From the NCBI GenBank assembly GCA_005656395.1, contig SRSI01000079.1:1674001-1738000 (forward strand): 64,000 nucleotides of DNA. The letters run 5' to 3'. Of this stretch, positions 47,992 through 58,610 are shown in pieces. The notes under the pieces were generated by a model, which saw only the letters and a program-made list of their open reading frames with translations, searched no databases and was not told where the DNA came from. Both the position numbers and the translations under genes were made by a program. The DNA comes from Strongyloides papillosus. Taxonomy: Eukaryota; Nematoda; Chromadorea; Rhabditida; Strongyloididae. The first letter of the stretch is position 1. Each line of letters opens with the position of its first letter.

Positions 47992-48668
47992 ATGTCACAG
48001 CCATCTCGACAGATAAAATGTGTTATCGTTGGCGATGGAACTGTTGGTAAGACTTGTATGCTAATTTCATATACCACCAATTCATTTCCTGTCGAGTACG
48101 TTCCAACAGTCTTTGATAATTACTCTACACAATTGACCTATGATGGAAATACTGTTAATTTGGGACTTTGGGATACAGCTGGTCAGGTTAGTTTTTATCA
48201 CTAAAAAATGATTGTTGTAATGATTTGTAGGAAGATTATGATAGATTGAGACCTTTAAGTTATCCGCAAACAGATGTTTTTGTGCTGTGTTATAGTGTAA
48301 TGTCTAGAGTATCATTTGATAATGTTATTAATAAGTGGGCACCAGAAATTAGACAACATTGTCCAGAGACTCCTATTATACTTGTCGGTAAGTTTTTGAC
48401 TGTGTAAACCTGTTGTATAGTTTGTTCTTAAGGTACAAAAATTGATCTTCGTGATAATGCTGAAGCAAGGAAGGCGCTTGATACCGAGAATCATATGCCA
48501 ATATCAAAATCTCAGGGACAGAAAATGGCCAATAAGATAAAGGCTGTAACTTACCTGGAATGTAGTGCTTTAACACAGCAGGGACTTAGACAAATCTTTG
48601 ATGAAGCTGTTAGATGTGTCTTGAATCCTAAACCTTTAAAGAAGAAGAGGACCTGTAATATTCTTTGA
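47992..48668 (+). CDS. mig-2: MIG-2-type Rho-family GTPase
   Basis: Three exons: 47992-48186, 48231-48387 and 48433-48668, introns of 44 and 45 bp; 195 aa, a normal Rho length. P-loop GDGTVGKT at residues 14-21, switch [10 protein letters not shown], switch [20 protein letters not shown], base motif GTKID and ECSAL are all intact. The N-terminal [20 protein letters not shown], with Thr where Rac has Ala, and [12 protein letters not shown] separate it from CED-10/Rac and match MIG-2/RhoG-like proteins. The end is polybasic plus CNIL, a CaaX box with Leu that predicts geranylgeranylation and plasma membrane location. MIG-2 acts with Rac genes in cell migration and axon guidance. Confidence 0.93.
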
Positions 48669-49504
48669 TTTTCATTATTCTTGCCCCTTTTTATATGGAT
48701 TGTGTAGAAAAAAAGAAGGAGAAACAGATATTTGGGAGATTTTGTTTGAAAATATATGTATAATTGATAACAAAATTGTTGCCTTTTTATTGGTTGACTT
48801 ACAATATCTTTTCTTACAAATATTAGTTATTTTTTTATTATTTTAAATATTTATTAGAAAATTTACGATGAAGTTATTCGAGATAAAACTATAGAGAGAA
48901 GAGAATGATAATGAAATTCTGAAATGGAATATTTGGTTTCTTTTGTAACTGTTATTATTGTTTATATAACTTATCCTTTGTTTATTATTTTTTTTCTTTC
49001 TAAAGAGATTACTAACAGATAATATTATTGTTTACTTTTTATTGTATATTTCAATTAGATAATACTTCGTTACATTATTTTTTTATTGATGTCTAAAAAA
49101 ATTTTTTTATTAATTATTTTTCGTAATTGTTGTAAGCCTACGGCCAAAAATACGAGTGATTTTGATAAAGTAACTTGATACCAATTCGTAGGTAATATGA
49201 GTTCTTTATAAGATCAAGAAATGTTTTGTTGGAATTAATTGATAACGACATGCTATGTTTTTTCCTGATATTTATCTTTTTTCTCTGTAAACAGTTAGTA
49301 TAGAATAGTCTTTATATTATTATAATACGATTTCTTAACATATTATAGTGTTACTTCAAATATCAATATTGTTTTTATCGCATTTCCTGGTAGTTTTTTT
49401 ATAAATAGATTTTTAATTTTATCTTTAATCTCGGCATTCTATTGAAACGATAATATTGATAAAAGAATTAATGATATACTTACTTTTTGGTTTACAGAAA
49501 AAAA
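48669..49504. other. Intergenic gap between mig-2 and alg-2
   Basis: 836 bp, A+T-rich, same-strand neighbours. It ends in TTTACAG seven bases before the alg-2 ATG. No gene seen. Confidence 0.5.
49490..49497 (+). promoter_or_regulatory. Candidate spliced-leader acceptor of alg-2
   Basis: GTTTACAG followed by an A-run and the ATG at 49505. This is the nematode TTTCAG-type acceptor at the distance usual for trans-splicing. It also decides the start: the frame is open further upstream only through a TTG. Confidence 0.5.
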
Positions 49505-50683
49505 ATGAAGATAACATTCCTTCATCCAGATCTCGGAATCGGTGGGGCAGAGAGATTAATCGTCGATGCAGCAATAGCATACAAAGAAAACGGACATGAA
49601 GTGGATATTGTAACTAATCATTACACAACAGATCATTGTTTTGAAGAAACAAAACAATTCAAGATTTCTGTTATTAATATATTCCCACGCTCTATATTTG
49701 GGAGATTCGTAGCATTATGTGCTTATATTAGGATGATTATTGCAGCTATATGGATGTGTATATTTAAAAGGAATTCGGATGTCTTTTTTGTTGATACAGT
49801 GTCAGCATGTTTGCCTATACTAAAATTATTCACATCCACAAAAGTTATATTCTATTGTCATTTTCCAGATCAGTTGTTGACAAAAAGAGAATCATTCTGC
49901 AAGAAAGTTTATAGATACTTCTTGGATGGAGTTGAAGGATACACAACAGCAGTTGCTGATGTTGTATGCGTTAACAGTAAATTTACGGAATCAATTGTCA
50001 GAGAAACATTAACTCCATTGAAAAATAGAGATTTAGAAATTGTCTATCCCTCTCTTAATACAAAACATTTCGATAAACAAGAGGAATGTTGTATTGAGTC
50101 AATTTCTGAGACAGCTAAGCATATTTTTCTATCTATTAATAGATTTGAATTTAAAAAGAATGTTGAGATTGCTTTGATGGCACTAGATTCTTTGAAGATG
50201 GAGTTGACAGATGATGAATTGAGTAAAGTTTGTCTTGTGATAGCTGGTGGGTATGATAAACTTAATAAGGAGAATGCAGAAAATTATGAATACCTAAAAA
50301 GGCTGGCACGGAATCTTGATATAGATACAAGTAACTTAGTTTTTATGAAGAATCCAACGGATCAACAGAAGGTCCAACTATTGAAAATGGCCAAAATGCT
50401 AATCTATACCCCATCAAATGAACATTTTGGCATTGTACCAGTTGAATCAATGTATATGGGAACGGGTGTCATAGCAATGAACAGTGGTGGTCCAAAAGAA
50501 ACAATAAAAGATGGTGTCACAGGATTCTTGGTTGATGAAAATCCAGCAGCAATGGCGGGTATAATGAAGATGGCTGTCAGGAATCAGATAGATTTTACCA
50601 AGATGTCAAGAGATTGTAAATCAAGAGTTAGAAATTTATTTTCATTTGAGTTGTTCAAAGACAGATTAGAATCATTATTATAA
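49505..50683 (+). CDS. alg-2: ALG2, alpha-1,3/1,6-mannosyltransferase
   Basis: Intronless, 392 aa. The start MKITFLHPDLGIGGAERLIV is typical of ALG2, where GIGGAERL contacts the nucleotide sugar. Other marks are CHFPDQLL with KRESFCKKVYR, then NRFEFKKNVEIAL, and near the C-terminus EHFGIVPVE, the E-x7-E motif of GT4 glycosyltransferases, followed by NSGGPKETI. ALG2 adds the second and third mannoses to the dolichol-linked oligosaccharide on the cytosolic side of the ER. A hydrophobic stretch (about 62-86: FGRFVALCAYIRMIIAAIWM) fits its membrane association. Slightly shorter than the human protein; no defects seen. Confidence 0.92.
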   Translation: MKITFLHPDLGIGGAERLIVDAAIAYKENGHEVDIVTNHYTTDHCFEETKQFKISVINIFPRSIFGRFVALCAYIRMIIAAIWMCIFKRNSDVFFVDTVSACLPILKLFTSTKVIFYCHFPDQLLTKRESFCKKVYRYFLDGVEGYTTAVADVVCVNSKFTESIVRETLTPLKNRDLEIVYPSLNTKHFDKQEECCIESISETAKHIFLSINRFEFKKNVEIALMALDSLKMELTDDELSKVCLVIAGGYDKLNKENAENYEYLKRLARNLDIDTSNLVFMKNPTDQQKVQLLKMAKMLIYTPSNEHFGIVPVESMYMGTGVIAMNSGGPKETIKDGVTGFLVDENPAAMAGIMKMAVRNQIDFTKMSRDCKSRVRNLFSFELFKDRLESLL

Positions 50684-51083
50684 TTTATTGTTAAAAATGG
50701 GAATTTTTGTTTGTATTTTCTAATTGTATCTATAAATTGTATATTGATAAATAAATTATGGAGAGCCTTCTTGAGTTTTCTTTATATTATTTTAAAAAAT
50801 ACCCAAAGTGGTACACTAATACTTACAAATTTAAATAATTTGATAATAGTTCGCCCGAACTTTAACTCACTAATTATTTATACGGTATTTTCATAATTCT
50901 ATATTACTATTTAAAATATATAATCGTATAAAAAAACATTTATCTTGATAAGAGAAAATTTGAATTATAATTTTGTAAAATTTCCTTCTTATTAGAATAA
51001 ATTCAAATTTTTCTTTTAAGCATTATTTAAAATGTTGAGATTTTTTGATTATTAATCATTATTTAAATCTGTTATTTTTATTG
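50684..51083. other. Short intergenic gap
   Basis: 400 bp between alg-2 and the small membrane protein, same strand. A 61-codon frame at 50711-50896 lacks an ATG at its start and has no recognisable content. Confidence 0.45.
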
Positions 51084-51476
51084 ATGCAACAACTGTTAAC
51101 AATGAATAAGACGGCTCAAAAAGACCCTGCAACAACTAACGGAGATGGGTTGGCTACAGTTCCAAACAAACTAATTCTTAATACAACAGGGTGTTTTGGA
51201 TCTGGTGATGTTAATAATGACATAATTCATAGAGAAAGTAGTAATGGAGTAGTAGATTTAATAGTTTTAATTATTATTATTGTCGCCATTGCTATTGTTG
51301 TTGCAATTATAACCTTTTTCTGCAAAAAAAAGTCCAAGAAAAATAAATTGTTGAAGACGGCAACTTTAACCGGAATAGAAACTAAGTTTAATGATATCAA
51401 AGTTAAAGGAACACAACAGCCCAGTCTTAGTGAGCGAAGAGAATCTGAAGGAACATCAAAAACTATTAATAATTAA
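51084..51476 (+). CDS. Small single-pass membrane protein, unknown
   Basis: Intronless, 130 aa from ATG 51084, or 124 aa from ATG 51102 (MNKTAQKDPATTNGDGLATV), which I favour because residues before it look like untranslated sequence. It has about 48 polar residues, one strongly hydrophobic helix (VVDLIVLIIIIVAIAIVVAI), then CKKKSKKNK, a positive stop-transfer signal, and a polar cytoplasmic tail. The layout is of a type III or type I single-pass protein with the N-terminus outside. It contains one possible N-glycosylation site, NTTG. No family recognised. The frame is real-looking because of the ordered topology, but expression is unproven. Confidence 0.6.
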   Translation: MQQLLTMNKTAQKDPATTNGDGLATVPNKLILNTTGCFGSGDVNNDIIHRESSNGVVDLIVLIIIIVAIAIVVAIITFFCKKKSKKNKLLKTATLTGIETKFNDIKVKGTQQPSLSERRESEGTSKTINN

Positions 51477-51966
51477 TTTTTTTTTGTATATTCAACGAGA
51501 TATTTTGTTCGCCGTGTTGGGTGAAGAAATAATTGTATACATTACTAACCTAATTTTGAATGATATATACAATTAATTGTAATATCTTTCTATGTGTAGT
51601 ATAAAATAAAGACTTTTATTAAGTATTTTTGTTATTACATTGTTTTAAGCTATTAGAGGATTCATCGTATTATTTCCATTGGGTCCAGTTGTATGTTTAT
51701 GTGATGGAAAATTTTTTGAAGTAGACATTCTGTTGTAAAGCGAAGTCATGAGTGTATGAAATGTATAACAACTGATTATTAATCATTTATCAGAGGCATC
51801 ATATATAAGTCATATACCAATAAATGCTTGATTACAATAGTACCATTCACAAAGATATCATATAAAGGTGCATACATCTTTGTTATAACATTTAAAATAT
51901 GATAAGAAGTAAAATGATAGAGTTATCATATCTGCTAACTTTTAACATATTATATATCGGGTAAAA

Positions 51967-51994
51967 CTACACTGGCCCTACTGGGCTGGTGTAG
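51967..51994. repeat. 28-nt GC-rich hairpin
   Basis: CTACACTGGCCC (51967-51978), loop TACT, then GGGCTGGTGTAG (51983-51994) gives a 12-pair stem with two G-T wobbles. It stands at the left edge of the degenerate repeat block and is much more GC-rich than its surroundings. Confidence 0.65.
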
Positions 51995-52037
51995 CTTCTA
52001 TACCAAAAAGAAATAAGAAAAAAAAATTTGTCTCTCT

Positions 52038-53190
52038 CATAACTCACTTCAAATTCAACCGATTTTTATGGGTAAATAGTCAAAAGATGTATTTTTTTCT
52101 AACTAGAAGGGCTGATTCAGTTCCAAAAATTTTTGGCCAAATTATCTTTAAAAACAGTGTTTTTTTTGGCTTTTTTTAGCATAGTTTTGTACAGGGGATA
52201 ACGTTATTATAAAATATATAAAATACAACGGTATATATGTCATTTGAAAGATCAAATTCCAGAATAGTGCGGAAACACAATAATATGAAATTATGTCAAA
52301 AATTGACTGAGTTATGGTCTAAAAAGTGATGACCATTTTGAAAAAAAAATCTTAAATATTAAATAGCTATAATTCAGTCATAACTTGACGAAAACAAACA
52401 AATAGTATCTGTTATATAGATCTACGTCTAACTTAAAAGTTAAGATTCTAACGAAGTTTATAGCTCAACTACGAAAGAAGTTATATTAATTTGAATGTCG
52501 ATTTTTTTGCCGTTTTTCCATTTTTATTGTAAAAATCAATTTTGTTCCAGACATAACTCTTTTCAAACTTGATCAATTGTTATGGTCAAATAGTCGTTTG
52601 ATGTATTTTTTCTTAAATTAGGGGGGAAAATGGGTCTAAAAACTTTTGGTCCATAATCGGCCAAGTTATGTTTAAAAAACACCACTTTTTTCACACATTT
52701 TTGCATAGTTTTGTCTTTCAAAAAACTTTTGTAGAAGTGAACTGATTTTTTTGGTGAAAATTTAAAAGATAGATAAATATTACCTTATTTAAACTTCATA
52801 AAATTAAGTAGTTTTTATTTGCTTATATATATTTAAGTCTAATTTAAAAAATGACACTATTTCGAAGTTTACAGCTTATCTAGAAAACGATTTATGTCAA
52901 TTTTAGTGTCAATTTTCTTGCTTTTTTCTATTTTTATTGTAAAAATCAATTTTGTTCCAGACATAACTCCTTTCAAACTTGATCAAATTTTATGATCAAA
53001 TAGTCATTTAATGTACTTTTTTTTAACTTAGGGGGAAAATAAGTCTCAAAAATTTTGGTCCACAAGTGGCCAAATTTTGTTTAAAAAATACCACATTTTT
53101 AAATACATTTTTGCATAGTTTTGTTTCAAAAATAACTCTTTTCAAAGTTAATGAAATTTTATGGTTTATGACTCATTTGAAAGATACAAC
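52038..53190. repeat. Degenerate ~160-bp repeats in several copies
   Basis: A repeat starting CATAACTC-TTTCAAACTTGATCA and ending in TTTTTGCATAGTTTTGT occurs at about 52038-52195 (most diverged), 52552-52720 and 52962-53124, with a partial fourth at about 53128-53190. Copies 2 and 3 also share the preceding TTTTTATTGTAAAAATCAAT (52521 and 52931). Spacings are about 514 and 410 bp. All copies share AGTC(A/G)(T/A)TT(T/G)GATGTA(T/C)TTTT and GGGG-AAAAT-GTCT-like blocks. No open reading frame explains the conservation. Confidence 0.65.
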
Positions 53191-53826
53191 TCAAGAATAA
53201 GAATTAAGCTTAATATCAGAAGATTTATAAAAAATAAACAAAGTAATATATCAAGAGATAATGACTATTTTTTTTAGTAAAAATCAACATTTTATAATGT
53301 TATATCTCTATGAAAATTTGTTTAAAGAAATTAAAACTAATGTTAGTACATAGAACAAAGTCTGGCATAAAATATAAAAACAATGACAAAATTTGTAGCT
53401 TAAAAACGAGAAAAGTCATTTTTAGGTATGAATTTTTTTGGTTTTTTCTCATTTATATATTTGTAAAATTAAGGTGGATATGTAGTTAATAAAAGAATGA
53501 TATTGAAATATTTATATTAATTTCAAAACTATAATGGAAGAGCATTTAAATAGTTACTTGAAATAATTCAAATATTCATTTTTATTATTTTTTTAGATAT
53601 AAATAAAATTTTTTGGTTGGATAAATTTTTTATTTAACTAAGTAGTTTCAATAAATGTTATCGTTATAAATTGATTTTCAAACTCGGAGAAATTCCCTAT
53701 ATTAGTATGTTATAACAATGTATTGGCGGTTATTTTTTTTCTCCATATATAAGTAATTTAATGAAACAATTTTTTTATAAAGATACTTTGACTAATGTTT
53801 TTGTATAAAAATTCTTTATTAAAAAA

Positions 53827-53873
53827 TATGCTCTGCAGACCAGTTTTGACCTGCCGAAGGCGGGTCTAAGGCT
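53827..53873 (+). repeat. Hairpin element, copy 1 (inverted copy at 62281)
   Basis: A 47-bp element starting TATGCTCTGCAGACCAG and ending TCTAAGGCT. It contains a perfect stem, GACCTGCC/GGCGGGTC with one wobble, around a GAA loop (53848-53866). ACCAG and CTGGT outside can also pair. The reverse complement of 62281-62327 matches it at 42 of 47 positions, with weaker A+T-rich similarity beginning about 25 bp earlier (AAAATTCTTTA). Confidence 0.75.
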
Positions 53874-54029
53874 GGTTATTTAAAACTTCATTAAAATTAT
53901 CATATTAACAAAATTTGAAATTTTTGTTTCTTTAATAGTCAAATTTTTACCAATATAGAAATTATTTAAAATGTAGAATTCTAAATGAAATATAGATAAA
54001 TTTATCATTTTCAAAACTGATAATCAAAA

Positions 54030-56144
54030 ATGTCTACTGTATCACCAATCAATTATGAGGACAATTCAAATTCTGAAGATGAAGTAAACAGAAGCATGAG
54101 TTAGTTTGCTTTTTTACTAACTAAATAAAAACTATTTTTATCTTTTAAGGTTTTGATAAAAAGAAACCTCTTTACGTCAAATATGCAATTGTACTAATAA
54201 CAATGATGTTGATGTTGATGATTGTATGGGTGTATTTTAAACCAGCTATAGACCCGTCTTGGTTAGATCCAGCTATTGTTTTATCTTCTGGAAAAACGAA
54301 GGGTAATTGTGAAAGGGTATAGATGATGTTAAATATAGAATTAAGAATAATGATTTGACTTGTGAATTTCATGAATGTAAACCATGGCCAAATGATTATA
54401 AAAGTTGGTTGGATCCAAATAAAAAATCTCCACTATGTGAACCTGTTGATAACAATTTGTATTACTATATTAAAGATGACACAATATTCATAAGAGATGA
54501 AATGAAATCAAAAATTAACTGTAGTTATACGTGTATCATAGAAGAAATTGGAGACAGATCGATATTGTAAAAAATGTAAAAATAGAAGATAAAGCTGTTT
54601 TGGAGTGTGATGTTCCATGGGTTAAATGTTATAACGAAGAAAATGTTAAAGTTTATGAAAATATTGAATTAGTATTAAAAAAGTTGAATGAAACATTTGA
54701 GGAAAGAAGAGATTTCTTAAAACCAGGATATTCACTGCCAAATGATGTAAAAAAATACAGTTTTCATGTCATAGTAATTGATTCATTATCATATTACAAT
54801 GCATTAAGGGCACTTAACAAAACGAGAAGTGTACTATTAAAACACGGTGGTATAGAAATGAAGTATTTAAATGTTCAAGGTGAAAACAGTAAGCCAAATG
54901 CCCATGGTTTTCTATTAAATAAATTCAGTGACAATGTTCAAGATCCTTTTTTTAGTAAACCAACAAAAATAAATGATTGGGGTTCAGAAAATCCATGTAA
55001 TGTTCCAATAGACAATACAACACTCATCTTTGATTATTACAAGAAAATGGGTCATGTCATTTTGTATGCTGATGATTTCGATATTGAAACATTTGAGGCT
55101 CCTAATTGTGAAAGTTTCATTAACGAATTCTCTCATCACTCCACTAGAATTCGTCAGTTTTTGATTCGTAATAATCTTAATAATAGCCACCAAGTAGTTA
55201 AAGGTGACAAAAAGAATAAATGTTACTTGAATGGTCAGGATATTTTTAAATATCGTGAAGATTTCCTTAAAAGGTATTCAAATCAACCTACAGCATCGTT
55301 GACTTGGCAATCTACCTTGATACATGATAATATAGATGACATCTTTGAACAGGATGAATATTTATCAGAATATTTTGAAAGAAATTCTAAATATCACAAA
55401 GATTCATTCTTAATTGTTATGGGTGACCATGGTTTTCGATTGGGTCAATATATGGATACAGATATTGGGAAATATGAACATGCCAATCCATACTTTCTTA
55501 TCAAACCACCAGCTGATTTGTTAGGAAACCGAGAGTTAATTGATAATCTTATAGCAAATTCAATTAAGCATATCTCACCCTTAGATTTGTATGCTACCTG
55601 TCTTGATATTTTAACTGAAGGTCCTAAGAATAATTTTACAAATCTTAACCCATATGATTTATCTAATGTTGTGAATGATAAAATCAAGGGATTGAGTTTA
55701 TTACGTCCATTACCTGATGAGAATCGTTCCTGTTACGATATGAATATCCCTTTGGAATATTGTTTATGCCAACCAAAATATACAAAATTGGTTAGAAGAC
55801 AATCTACAGAAATTTTTAGAAAATTAGAAGAAGTTTTTATCAAAGATATAAACAAACAACTTGAACACGACAATTTAAAAGAAATATGTTCTCAGTTAAC
55901 AATTCATAATAATGTAAAAGATTCGTTTATAGTAAAAGCTGCTGAAAGAAATAACACAAAGTTGTATGAAATTATGGCCATAACGAAACCAGGGGAAGGA
56001 TCATTCAGAGCATTCTATAATCAAAATTTTAGTTTACTATCTAAGATAATAAGAACAAATACGTATAAAGCTCAAGCAGAGCTGTGCGCTGACTATTCTG
56101 AATATACGAAATTTTGCTTCTGTAAAATCCTGCTCAATAACTGA
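54030..56144 (+). pseudogene. DUF229 (alkaline-phosphatase-like) gene with two frameshifts
   Basis: Exon 1 is 54030-54099, a 50-bp intron follows, and exon 2 starts at 54150. The N-terminus has a short cytosolic part and one membrane helix (YAIVLITMMLMLMIVWVYF), a type II topology. The frame then hits TAG at 54320; homology continues in another frame (CEFHECKPWPNDYKSW), which ends about 54560, and resumes in the third frame to 56144. Both breaks look like single-base losses. The long C-terminal part has DUF229 features: FHVIVIDSLSYYNALRAL, HVILYADDFD, FLIVMGDHGFRLGQY, YEHANPYFLI, and a Cys-rich tail. DUF229 proteins belong to the alkaline phosphatase/sulphatase fold, with many paralogues in nematodes. 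Everything after the breaks is intact for over 500 codons, so recent inactivation or base-calling errors in A-runs are both possible. Confidence 0.75.
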
Positions 56145-56218
56145 CTTCAAAATGTAATTGTAATAAATTAAAAAATTATATAATTTTATAAGAATAATTG
56201 TATTATATTTTATTATCA

Positions 56219-57761
56219 CACACAGAAAAAAAAAGGACAAATTTTGACAAATCTATCTATAATGCAAAAAAATGTCCCACCATTTTAAAAAATTGAATAT
56301 TATTCAAATTTTAAAATTATCAAGCAATAGCAAAAATTTTTAAACAACACAAAATATTGGGTTGTCGCATACATTTTGTCGTTTTTTTACAAAGATATAT
56401 ATGTTTAACTTTTTAAATTAATGTGATTTTTTTTAATTTTGATATTTTTTATGACATTATGCCCATTTATATCTTAACTTGTTTTTTTATTTTATATAAT
56501 ATGCTATTAAAAGTCAATTTCGTGTAAAATTATTGATGTTTTAATAAAAATCATTATTTTAAACAATCTATTAACGACAAAAAGTTCAAAAATTTCGCAA
56601 CAATAATAAAGAAAAGCAGTAATTATTTACTCACACAAAGTATTATTATTTAAAAATATTATTTTAGTATTCGTTCTTATTTTAAATTAAAATATGTAAA
56701 AGTTATTTTTTTTACTATAAATAAAAATCTATGTTATTTTATAACTTTTTAAAAGTTTGATTTTTAAAGATGATCTTAAAAAGACATGGAAAATGGAATT
56801 TGACAGTCAACTACATTAAATATGCTACATATTTGTAAAATTTGCTACATTTTATGATATTTTGCGCCATTTTTTGACCAATTTGCATCATCTTAGTACA
56901 TTTTTGCGACATGTATCTTTCATACCAAATAAATTATTCTTCAACATAATTTAGATATGTTAAAGAGTAAAATAATATTATTAAAATAAAGTGGAATTGA
57001 ATTGGAAAAAGTGGCTTTCGCTTGTATATTGGGTAACAAAAATGGTTTTTTTTAAGAAACATAAATAATATGGGCAAGCGAAAAAGCATTCTTTTTTATT
57101 TTTTACTAACTTATTTTTTGATTATTCCATTGGATTCAGTCCACACACGGCAACGCACTTTACAGAGACCCCTACACTAATTAAGTTAAAAAAGAGACGA
57201 TGGAAATCAGCTTGCCAATGGTCACCTATGATCAAGCGAAATGACATTAAAAAAAAGGAAAAAATATGAGTAACCATGGACAAGCGAATGTCTACCGTCT
57301 GAAAAAAGATGGCGCAAAATGTCATAAGATGTAGCATATTTAATGTAGATAACTCTTAAATTCTGGGGTTCAAAAGACATTATGAAAACAATTTAGAGTA
57401 TCAAATGTGAAAATTTCATAGAATACAATTTATAATAATTCAAACGATTGAAAAATATTTAAAAAATGTACTATAATATGTTAAAAATGTTTTTTTTATA
57501 AAAGTGTTTGTAATTTTACATAGAATTAAATTCTAACCTTGTATTTTAAAATATATTGTAGAAAACAACTTATGTTCTAAAATAAAAATAGTATACTAAA
57601 AAAAAAAACTTATTTTAATAATTTACTAATTATTGTTTTAATTTTTCATGTACAAAAGAATTGTGATAAAATTAGTCGCAAATAAAGAAAATTTGAATTT
57701 TATTTGGTGGGACAAATTTATTACATTTTATGCAAACCTGTGTCCTTTTTTTTTCTGTGTG
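56219..57761. mobile_element. Non-autonomous DNA transposon-like element with terminal inverted repeats
   Basis: The left end CACACAG-A9-GGACA (56219-56239) is the exact reverse complement of the right end TGTCC-T9-CTGTGTG (57741-57761). A second subterminal motif is also inverted: TGTCCCACCA at 56273-56282 and TGGTGGGACA at 57705-57714. Total 1543 bp. No transposase frame is seen inside. The dinucleotide CA flanks both ends (56217-56218 and 57762-57763), a weak candidate target duplication. An internal inverted repeat (56813-56832 versus 57331-57350) gives it a partly foldback structure. Superfamily cannot be decided from the ends alone. Confidence 0.75.
56813..57350. repeat. Internal inverted repeat of the 56.2-57.8 kb element
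   Basis: CTACATTAAATATGCTACAT (56813-56832) is exactly complementary to 57331-57350. Similarity extends inward through ATTTTGCGCCAT (left, about 56861-56872) and ATGGCGCAAAAT (right, about 57309-57320). Between the arms AAGCGAA-type words recur. Confidence 0.65.
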
Positions 57762-58094
57762 CATACATACGAATTTTTTCATTTTTTAGTTTGCAAAAAC
57801 AATATAGATTATCTCTAGATATATTGTATTGATAAAAAAGATAATAAAAGTGATAATTTTCTATTTGAATTATTATAATTACTATCAATGTTTTGTATTT
57901 ATCTTTCAATATTTCCGTTAATCATATGCTTGCATTTGAACGATCACTAACACCAATAAAACATAGGTTTATTAAAATAGAAACATCAAGTAAGTAAAAA
58001 AACCATTAATAAAAACAAAGTCTTTATCAAATAATTAAAAAGATAACTCTAAAAAGTGGAAAAAAGAGAATCTTACGAGAATTCTAGATTTTTT

Positions 58095-58610
58095 CTAACA
58101 ATCACTATAGATTCTATTAAAATTCAGCAACAGTAGACCACCAGTAATAAGAATAAACTTTTTAAATATATCATAGAATTTTCCTTTTGTTGAATCATCT
58201 AACTGATTAGTACTTGTTAAAAGATTAGTCAAAATAGATACTAGACTATGATCTTATAAATCAGTTTGATTAACAATTGTTCGAGCCATCTCTTTATTAA
58301 TTCCTCCAACTCTATCACATCTATGATGAAAAAATTGAAAACAGTCTACTGAAATTTTTTCGATGAAACTGGACCTTTCCTCTAATATATTTGGGTTTTC
58401 ATATCGTCCTAGTAGTATAATTTTCTTTCATCCCTAATACATGGAATGAATTTTGCTGAATTTATAGAAAAGATTAGAAAAATTTTTTCAGGTTTGGATT
58501 CAAGATTGTTGTTTCTATTTCTTCTATTTCCAAATAAGTTTACACTTTTTGATATATCATAATCTTATTTGAAGTGCAATAGAAAGCTCTAAATCAGTTA
58601 GAAAATGCAT
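58095..58610 (-). pseudogene. Decayed gene of unknown family
   Basis: Read on the minus strand from an ATG at 58610, about 170 residues of protein-like sequence appear but in pieces. MHFLTDLELSIALQ runs to a frameshift near 58562. A second piece (SVNLFGNRRN...KPEKIFLIFSINSAKF...CIRDERK) ends at a frameshift near 58422. A third (LLGRYENPNILEERSSFIEK, then CFQFFHHRCDRVGGINKEMA) meets an in-frame TAA at 58254-58256 and continues to a stop at 58095-58097, ending with a hydrophobic FILITGGLLLL segment. Amino-acid composition is normal, unlike random A+T frames. I do not recognise the family; a membrane or secreted protein is possible. Its breaks make it a relic. Confidence 0.55.

Larger units (their letters stand above)
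51477..54029. other. Repeat-filled intergenic region
   Basis: About 2.55 kb without a gene. From 51967 it is made of a GC-rich hairpin, degenerate long repeats and a second hairpin element at 53827-53873, each listed separately. Confidence 0.55.

Noticed and set aside
54531..54545. Independent start of the DUF229 main frame at 54531
   Set aside because: The membrane anchor and first Cys segment upstream belong to the same family architecture, so frameshifts explain the layout better than a new start.
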